Shown in pieces: positions 25,846 through 33,159 of a DNA stretch of 33,159 bases. Under the pieces are notes generated by a model. That model searched no databases and was not told the origin of the DNA. It saw only the letters and a list, made by a program, of their open reading frames with translations. This DNA is from Paulinella micropora. Its lineage: Eukaryota; Cercozoa; Imbricatea; Euglyphida. The position numbers and the translations under genes were made by a program. How positions within the stretch are numbered: position 1 is the first letter of the stretch; every line of letters starts with the position of its first letter. The stretch spans positions 485,695-518,853 of the forward strand of contig BJOX01000094.1 in NCBI GenBank assembly GCA_009731375.1. Reading direction: 5' to 3'.

Positions 25846-27672
25846 TTGATTTGAATTTTTGAAATTGACTGCTATATGCGCCCGCAAAAATGACGTAAAT
25901 CATCAAGTTTTAGCGACTCTTGAAATGTTACCGTTAGGGGGGTTTAATAAGTATTCGTAAGCCGATAAGGACTGTTGCCAGAGCCTCATCTGCCTCCAGG
26001 TGTTGGCTCCGAAACCGGGTCTTAACCCCCAAATGAGAGAGAACCGAATCCGAGGACCGGAACCGTCAAAAGAGGAAAGACATGTGGCCGAGCACGACTG
26101 GCCGAACACGTGAGGGCAGCCTTCTGTGTGAAAGGGTAGTTTCACGACAGTCGGGGGGGGTAGATTTTCCAGTGATTTTGGTTAGTTGGTTTGTTGGACA
26201 CGCGTTGGTCGTGGGTTCGTTGGCGTGTTGGGTACTCGTTGGTACTGAATATGATTTCGTTGGTCGTGTGTAGGGATCGTTGAGTACTCGTTGGTGCTGT
26301 ATATGATTTCCTGGGAATCGAGGTGCGATCAACGAGTCTATGCACGCAAGTTCGCTGGACATTGGTGAGCTGGCGGAGGAGTTCCTTGAGTGTTGTGGTT
26401 GGGTGACCATTGTAGTTGCACTTGGTCAGGTGCGACGCTGCAGTAAGACGGTTGGTTGGGGTTTCCAGCTTGGGGAGTAAGGGTGATCTCGGGTTTCGGG
26501 CATGCATATATTAATTTCCAAATCGTGAGGATGTGGTCATGGCAGAGCTCAGTGAGGTCGCGGTATACTGCGGTGGCTTGATGGGCGAGATCTGTCTTCT
26601 GGTCGTATGTTTAAGTGACCAAGTTGCTAACTTAAAATGTGGACTTTGCAGAGACTAGGCCGAAGTGGGGCTCCGTCACGGTGGATAAATCTCTGGGAAT
26701 CCCTGTCTAGGTTTTGCATTTTATTCCGACTAGTTGTATTCCAGATAGAGTTTTTCCTGCAGCCTTGGTATCAGGGTAGATGCTTGATTGCCATGTTAGA
26801 TGCAGAGCAGCGAGATGCGGAACAGCACGAGCAGCGGGGGCTGCTAGGTAAGGTCCCTGCTAGTCTGATGTACAGTCACCGTAGCGGGGTAGCCACTTGC
26901 TAGTAGGTGACAAGATAAGGAATTGTGTAGATGTTTTTGTGGTCGGTGACATGCTATCGGGGTTGTTGATGGATTCTCGGATAAGACCATGAAGTGCGGT
27001 CTGGGTCCCCGTTCCTGATAACTAGTCCAGTGTTATGTGGACATATTATCGGTGCCGGTGACCGGGACAGTTTAGTCTCACCGGTTGGGTCGGACCAGCA
27101 ACCTGATCCGACTTCCTGTTCACGGGTGTCTCGAGACTAGTTTTGTTGATCCAAGCCTCTAAGAGGGTTTATCGCGAGACAGTTAAGGCATGCGGACCTG
27201 GCCCTGAGACCGTGCATTCCTGACAATCTCCTGGTCAGGACTGAGCGGTCTTGGAGTCGGGTCCGTGGGCTCAGCTGTTTTGGTATCATCCGAGGTCGAG
27301 ATAAGATGTAAAGGATGTCTGGTTTTGTCTTGGTTGTCTGAGGGTGGGCCTACTCCATTCTAGGCTGGACTAGTGTTAGTCTCATCCAGACCCAGTATTA
27401 CCCTGGCGCACTATTGGGTCTGTTAGGGGCCTATCGTTGTAGTCTGCCAGGGTTAGGACGCGATGTAAAGCAGCCATAGTGTTCTTATTAAGAGTTCGTT
27501 GTATCTGCCTACTTGAAGAGTTGTATACAAACTCACAGATTAATACCCCGGCTTGCAATAAATAATATCTTTTAAATATAACCGACAAAACTGAGAAACT
27601 TGATGCCATCACTACCGGTACAACTTTGGCTCGTGTGAGTTTGTATGGCCTGAGTTATTAATATCTTACCTT
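25846..27672. other. Unique sequence without recognised gene
   Basis: Only short, motif-free open frames on both strands. It includes an imperfect 52-base tandem duplication (GTACTCGTTGGT at 26232 and 26284) and a 12-base inverted pair TACAAACTCACA/TGTGAGTTTGTA (27526-27537, 27634-27645). It could be decayed retroelement or non-coding host sequence. Confidence 0.5.
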
Positions 27673-27776
27673 CATCTGATCAAAGTTGAGGATGTAGACT
27701 ACTCAGCAGCTCAGTCTCCCGGTGCAGTCTTTGATCAGATGTAGACTACTCAGCAGCTCAGTCTCCCGGTGCAGTC
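27673..27776. repeat. 39-base tandem repeat overlapping a 13-base inverted repeat
   Basis: GATGTAGACTACTCAGCAGC and the next 19 bases occur at 27691-27729 and 27738-27776 without difference. CATCTGATCAAAG (27673-27685) and CTTTGATCAGATG (27729-27741) form a perfect inverted pair around copy 1. Confidence 0.85.
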
Positions 27777-28018
27777 CTATATCTATATCAGAATTATATC
27801 TATCTATCATATTCTACATACATACTCCTATAACTATCGTGTGTATAAATACTATACCGGCCAGAGGCAGAGCCGAGCGACTCTCATAGGAAGAAAACAC
27901 TATATGTATGCATATATGTATACCTAATTCTATGCCTATATCTACCTATATCTACACCTACATCTACATCTATACCTATATCTATACCTACATCTATACC
28001 TGCATCTGGCTCTACGGA
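27777..28018 (+). repeat. TATC/TACC-type degenerate repeat
   Basis: Imperfect CTATAT/CTACAC/CTATAC hexamers with some unique sequence at 27824-27900. The Tyr/Ile/Thr ORF over it is a repeat translation. Confidence 0.7.
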
Positions 28019-28430
28019 AAGCAAGCGTTCTTCAGTCAAGTGGAAAAAATCTCACCTGCCAGTGATGAAAAAAAGTTAAGGCAACTTGGGCGTCACCCAG
28101 GAGAGTTTTTGCCGGAAAAACCGGCAGCCGGGCGGCGGCTGCTCTGCCTGTTCAGCCGGCGCGGACCGGCCTGGCTCGGAATCTCCACCGTTACTGCCTC
28201 GCAGTGGCAGGTGGCCCTGCCTTGCCTCGTTGTTTCCGTGACTTACCGTTACGTTGGCTTGGGCATGACCTGGGTCGCTGCTTCTGCTGGTATTGTGCGA
28301 AGCATTGTGCTGAGGAGTGTAGCAGTTGTGCTGCGACGTGACGCGCTCGTGCTGCCAGGCGTAAAGGAGAAGCAGATCATCCAGATGGCCTTTGTATGCT
28401 ACACACACATCAATTAACAGTAGTGATGCT
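28019..28430 (+). other. GC-rich unique island, possible exon, not identified
   Basis: Markedly GC-rich compared with its surroundings, with an open plus-strand frame through 28417 (ending MAFVCYTHIN) and the small hairpin GCCGGAAAAACCGGC near 28111. No domain is recognisable and splice context is unclear, so coding status is undecided. Confidence 0.3.
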
Positions 28431-28462
28431 ACTACCACTACTACTACTACTACTACTACTGT

Positions 28463-28527
<65 letters not shown>

Positions 28528-28646
28528 TCACTATTACTATTACTACTACTATGTATGTATCTATGTATGTACGCATGTATGTATGTATGCATGTACGCAT
28601 GTATGTATGTATGTCTGTGTGTATGTATGTATGTATGTATGTATGT
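28431..28646 (+). repeat. TAC trinucleotide and GTAT tetranucleotide repeats
   Basis: Pure CTACTA array to about 28,530, then TATG/GTAC-type array to 28646. Confidence 0.9.
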
Positions 28647-28696
28647 TATTTACCTGCGTCGTGCACGAAAGGTAAAGTAATAGCGGGAGAGACAGA

Positions 28697-28991
28697 AGAA
28701 GAAGAAGAAGAAGAAGAAGAAGAAGAAGAAGAAGAAGAAGAAGAAGAAGCAGCAGCAGCAGCAGCAGAAGCAGAAGAAGCAGAAGAAGAAGAAGAAGAAG
28801 AAGAAGAAGAAGAAGAAGAAGAAGAAGAAGAAGAAGAAGAAGAAGATGATGATGATGATGATGATGATGAAGAAGAAGAAGAAGAAGAAGAAGAAGAAGA
28901 AGAAGAAGAAGAAGACGAGGAAGAAGACGAGGAAGAAGAAGAAGAAGAAGAAGAAGAAGAAGAAGAAGAAGAAGAAGAAGAAGAAGAAGAT
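28697..28991 (+). repeat. GAA trinucleotide repeat with GCA and GAT blocks
   Basis: About 295 bases of GAA with GCA (28749-28780), GAT (28845-28869) and GAC interruptions. Poly-Glu, poly-Lys and poly-Leu ORFs are artefacts. Pure purine on one strand, so triplex formation is possible. Confidence 0.95.
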
Positions 28992-29028
28992 AGAGCCCGT
29001 TGGGAAGCGAGCCAGAAATCAACCTGTA

Positions 29029-29069
29029 TGTATGTATGTATGTATCTATCTATCTATCTATCTGTCTAT

Positions 29070-29110
<41 letters not shown>

Positions 29111-29600
29111 CATCTATCTATCTTATGTATGCATGTATGTATCTATGCATCTACGCATCTATGTATCTATGTATCTATGTATCTATGTATCTATGTATCT
29201 ATGTATCTATGTATGCATCTATGTATGTATGTACGTACGTAGATGCGTACGTACGTACGCATGTATGTACCTACGTACGTATGTACGTACGTATGTACGT
29301 ACGTATGTACGTACGTACGTAAGTAACGTAACGTAACGTAACGTAACGTAACGTAACGTAACGTTACTTACGTACGTACGTACGTATGTACGTACGTACG
29401 TATCTATGTATGTATGTATGTATGTATGTATGTATGTATGTACGTGCGTATGTACGTACGCATGTATGTACGTACGTACGTATGTACGTACGTACGTAAG
29501 TAACGTAACGTAACGTAACGTACGTACGTGCGTACGTACGTACGTACGTATGTATGTATGTATGTATGTACGTATGTATGTATGTGTATGTATGTATGAA
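29029..29600 (+). repeat. TATC, TATG and CGTA repeat block
   Basis: GTAT, then TATC (29041-29124), GTATCTAT, then CGTA/TACG and AACGT units (29229-29530), then GTAT. CGTA is self-complementary, making long palindromes such as GTACGTAAGTAACGT with ACGTTACTTACGTAC (about 29305-29385). Confidence 0.9.
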
Positions 29601-29647
29601 CCGAGGCGTAGTACAGAGCCTCCAACGTTGATAAGAATTGCTTTCTA

Positions 29648-29758
29648 AATAGATAGATGGATAGATAGATGGATAGGTAGGTAGGTAGGTAGGTAGGTAG
29701 ATAGGTAGGTAGATAGGTAGACAGATATATAGATAGATAGAAAGATAGATAGATAGAT

Positions 29759-29806
<48 letters not shown>

Positions 29807-29816
29807 GGATGAATGG

Positions 29817-29914
<98 letters not shown>
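29648..29914 (+). repeat. GATA array, block 1
   Basis: GATA with GGTA variants (29674-29722) and GAAA/GATG interruptions. Confidence 0.95.
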
Positions 29915-29972
29915 CAGACCCTAGTTCCTGGGCGCGCCAAAAAGTAGTTTCGCGATTTCTTATACGGACCTT

Positions 29973-30057
29973 CAGAGAGAGAGAGAGAGAGAGAGGGAGA
30001 GGGGGGGGGGGGGGGGGGGGGGGGGGGGTTGGGGGGGGGGGGGGNNNNNNNNNNGGG
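29973..30057. repeat. GA repeat and poly-G with assembly gap
   Basis: GA array, poly-G, then ten N (30045-30054). Similar context to the gap at 20268. Confidence 0.9.
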
Positions 30058-30480
30058 AGTTTGAGGGGAGGGGATGAAAGTGAGTAGAAACAGGGCTGGG
30101 CAAGATCTTACTGGTATAAGAAGGTTGATCCATATCACATTGTTGAGACAAGATAGGTGAGTGCGGTTGGACAGAAGATGTGGTCGCGTTGCAAGGCTTA
30201 GCATATGAGAAGTTCCTAGTTCTTATGTACAATTAGCAAGGACTTAAAGTGCTTCGATCTCAGCCAATGCTGGTTGCTGTCGCTTGTGCAGTGGCTCGTT
30301 TGAAAGCCCTCGTCAAGAGCTTACTAATGAGCTCAGATACAGATTCGGGACACCAGTATTGACTAAGAACGAAGCGCTTGAAGTCGTTGCTCATTGCACT
30401 TAAGAACTAGGAATTTGTCATGTTTGGTGACAGTGATGGACATATAATACGTTGATGTGGGTGACACACCTGTTACATCG
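30058..30480. other. Unique stretch without recognised gene
   Basis: No supported ORF. It has a perfect 13-base inverted pair, TTCCTAGTTCTTA (30213-30225) and TAAGAACTAGGAA (30401-30413), 175 bases apart. Confidence 0.5.
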
Positions 30481-30486
30481 GGAAAA

Positions 30487-30543
<57 letters not shown>
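30487..30543 (+). repeat. ACA trinucleotide repeat
   Basis: Pure ACA array of about 18 units, followed by GA-rich sequence to 30570. Confidence 0.95.
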
Positions 30544-30620
30544 AAAAGAGAGAGGGAGAGAGAGAGGTAGAGGTAAATATATAATGTATACATTTATATT
30601 CGTACATGTGTACGGTGATT

Positions 30621-30623
<3 letters not shown>

Positions 30624-30687
<64 letters not shown>

Positions 30688-30729
30688 ATAGAGAGATAGA
30701 TAGATGGATAGATGGATAGATAGATAGAT

Positions 30730-30792
<63 letters not shown>

Positions 30793-30841
30793 GGATGGAT
30801 GGATGGATGGATGGATGGATGAATGGATGGATGGATGGATG

Positions 30842-30906
<65 letters not shown>

Positions 30907-30984
30907 GTAGATAGGTAGATAGGTAGATAGATAGATAGATAGATAGAAAGACAGATAGATAAATAGAAAGATAGATAAACAGAC

Positions 30985-31028
<44 letters not shown>

Positions 31029-31029
31029 G

Positions 31030-31064
<35 letters not shown>

Positions 31065-31077
31065 TAGATAGATAGAT

Positions 31078-31137
<60 letters not shown>

Positions 31138-31189
31138 AAGATAGAAAGATAGATAGATAGATAGATAGGTAGATAGGTAGGAAGGTAGG

Positions 31190-31221
<32 letters not shown>

Positions 31222-31222
31222 C

Positions 31223-31268
<46 letters not shown>

Positions 31269-31307
31269 GTAGATAGATAGATAGATAGATAGGTTGATAG
31301 ATAGGTT

Positions 31308-31345
<38 letters not shown>

Positions 31346-31366
31346 AAGATAGATAGAAAAAAAGAC

Positions 31367-31411
<45 letters not shown>
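30624..31411 (+). repeat. GATA array, block 2
   Basis: About 790 bases of GATA with GATG, GGTA, GAAA and GACA variants. The Tyr-Leu-Ser-Ile ORFs over it are repeat translations. Confidence 0.97.
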
Positions 31412-31414
<3 letters not shown>

Positions 31415-31518
31415 GAAATATCGACTAATGTCAGAAAAAAGGAGCTTCTGATTTCGTCAACCAAGGAAGTCTGTGGGTAAAGTATTAACCCGATGCCCAG
31501 CTAAGCCGTGATGTTTGC

Positions 31519-31519
<1 letters not shown>
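31412..31519 (+). repeat. 108-base dispersed repeat, copy 1
   Basis: From GATGAAATATCGACTAATGT to CGTGATGTTTGCA. It matches 33023-33130 at 107 of 108 positions (A versus G at 31417). It is bounded by GATA arrays on both sides. Confidence 0.92.
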
Positions 31520-31581
<62 letters not shown>

Positions 31582-31618
31582 CAGACAGATAGATAGATAG
31601 AGAGATAGAGAGATAGAG

Positions 31619-31681
<63 letters not shown>

Positions 31682-31686
31682 TAGAC

Positions 31687-31746
<60 letters not shown>

Positions 31747-31771
31747 TGATAGATAGATAGATTAGATAGAT

Positions 31772-31829
<58 letters not shown>

Positions 31830-31886
31830 TATAGATAGTAGGTACGCAGGTAGGTAGGTAGGCAGGTATGTAGGTAGGTAGGTAGG

Positions 31887-31953
<67 letters not shown>

Positions 31954-31963
31954 GCAGATAGGC

Positions 31964-32031
<68 letters not shown>

Positions 32032-32032
32032 C

Positions 32033-32063
<31 letters not shown>

Positions 32064-32064
32064 C

Positions 32065-32120
<56 letters not shown>

Positions 32121-32210
32121 CATAGATACATAGATAGATAGATAGATACATAGATAGATAAAAAGGTGGGTGGATGGATGGATGGATGGATAGATGGATG
32201 TATAGATAGG

Positions 32211-32279
<69 letters not shown>

Positions 32280-32280
32280 G

Positions 32281-32335
<55 letters not shown>

Positions 32336-32397
32336 GAGATAGATGAGATAGATGAGATAGATGAGATAGATGAGATAGATGAGATAGAGAGATAGAG

Positions 32398-32436
<39 letters not shown>

Positions 32437-32447
32437 TAGATAGAGAC

Positions 32448-32502
<55 letters not shown>

Positions 32503-32550
32503 GAGATAGATAGATAGAGAGATAGATATATAGATGATGGATAGGTAGAT

Positions 32551-32605
<55 letters not shown>

Positions 32606-32621
32606 TATATAGATAGATTAT

Positions 32622-32673
<52 letters not shown>

Positions 32674-32676
32674 GAT

Positions 32677-32735
<59 letters not shown>

Positions 32736-32745
32736 GTAGATAGAT
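31520..32745 (+). repeat. GATA array, block 3
   Basis: About 1.2 kb of GATA with GACA (about 31656-31680, 32414-32436), GGTA (31838-31888), GATGA (32334-32386) and GATTA variants. Confidence 0.97.
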
Positions 32746-32774
32746 GTTGGAGGTGGCGGAGCTGTCCCGGAAGA

Positions 32775-32775
<1 letters not shown>

Positions 32776-32842
<67 letters not shown>
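32776..32842 (+). repeat. TATC array, opposite orientation to the GATA blocks
   Basis: A pure TATC array, the complement of GATA, 30 bases after block 3. The two could fold into a long stem. Confidence 0.95.
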
Positions 32843-32845
<3 letters not shown>

Positions 32846-32946
32846 TGAAATGGGTGCCATCTGTCGACAGCACCCCACCACGGGCCCAGCACACGTACAC
32901 CATCCCCTAATTCTCTGTCTGTCGGCAGATGGCACCCATTTCAAAA
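32843..32946. repeat. Hairpin element with 28-bp arms
   Basis: TTTTGAAATGGGTGCCATCT plus GTCGACAG (32843-32870) pairs with 32919-32946 at 27 of 28 positions; the one mismatch would be a G-U pair in RNA. The 48-base loop is C-rich. It abuts the TATC array. It could be a small MITE-like element or a structured RNA. Confidence 0.8.
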
Positions 32947-33022
32947 AACCAAGCCCAAGGGAGGGTCAGTGACACCTCAAGTGGCCTTGGTTCACTCCGT
33001 GGAGTAAGTGATGAGATCAACT

Positions 33023-33130
33023 GATGAGATATCGACTAATGTCAGAAAAAAGGAGCTTCTGATTTCGTCAACCAAGGAAGTCTGTGGGTAAAGTATTAAC
33101 CCGATGCCCAGCTAAGCCGTGATGTTTGCA
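33023..33130 (+). repeat. 108-base dispersed repeat, copy 2
   Basis: Partner of 31412-31519. Here the 3' flank is unique sequence (CGGAAGGGACTGATACAGGC) rather than GATA. Confidence 0.92.
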
Positions 33131-33159
33131 CGGAAGGGACTGATACAGGCGATACCAAA

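Noticed and set aside
26637-26903. 88-residue plus-strand ORF
   Set aside because: No motif, no splice context, and no similarity to neighbouring coding sequence by eye.
28392-29336. Poly-Thr/poly-Glu ORF of 314 residues
   Set aside because: Translation of TAC, GAA and TATC microsatellites with no unique protein sequence.
30619-32151. Long minus-strand ORFs rich in Tyr-Leu-Ser-Ile
   Set aside because: Pure translation of the GATA array; present in several frames at once.
33010-33060. CTGATGAGATATC followed by GTCAGAAA as a hammerhead core in repeat copy 2
   Set aside because: Helix II would be only about 3 bp and the order of core bases does not fit; copy 1 lacks the CTGATGA.

Overview
The window looks like a piece of a unicellular eukaryote's nuclear genome assembly. 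It carries an integrated Polinton-like DNA virus (PLV) on the left, a long intron-rich host gene in the middle, a decayed retroelement to its right, and very long microsatellite arrays at the right end. Evidence for a eukaryotic host is a gene with about 20 short exons and GT-AG introns, abundant microsatellites, a Penelope-like retroelement, and three 10-N assembly gaps inside C/G homopolymers. The host species cannot be named from the sequence. Hybrid histidine kinases plus PLVs fit algae and other protists better than animals.

Region 1 (1 to about 10,990) is AT-rich, intron-free and tightly packed. Plus-strand virion genes come first: the C-terminus of an unidentified Gly-rich protein, two short charged ORFs, an adenain-like cysteine protease, a penton-like minor capsid protein, a double-jelly-roll major capsid protein and a probable spike protein. 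Convergent to these are minus-strand genes: two small ExoX-C-like proteins (one split at an A8 run), an intact 1038-residue protein-primed family B DNA polymerase, and small basic or zinc-finger proteins. Most starts have a TATATA-type motif 5 to 20 bases upstream. A 50 to 58 base palindrome sits on or beside the stop codons of two plus-strand genes, with a half copy after the polymerase. Together this is the replication and morphogenesis core of a PLV. No packaging ATPase or integrase is visible; they may lie off the left edge.

Region 2 (about 11,000 to 19,000) is host sequence. After CAA repeats, a plus-strand gene of about 22 exons can be traced by matching exon phases. It encodes a hybrid histidine kinase-like protein: two hydrophobic segments, an unrecognised sensor region, the end of a dimerisation domain, a HATPase domain, and a response-regulator receiver domain with its phospho-accepting Asp. 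Several conserved residues are replaced, no H-box was found, and one exon has an in-frame TAA. Introns hold microsatellites, including an 11-bp minisatellite of about 48 units.

Region 3 (about 19,550 to 25,850) is a minus-strand retroelement with a GIY-YIG endonuclease upstream of a reverse transcriptase, the order of permuted Penelope-like elements. A Lys-rich ORF and a 289-residue ORF of unknown family lie upstream. It is broken by several frameshifts and stops, and has about 290-bp inverted repeats and a short direct repeat at its ends.

Region 4 (about 25,850 to 33,159) has no recognisable gene. It holds some unique sequence, then TAC, GTAT, GAA, TATC, CGTA and GATA arrays, a near-perfect 28-bp inverted repeat, and two 108-bp copies of one sequence flanking about 1.5 kb that is mostly GATA array.
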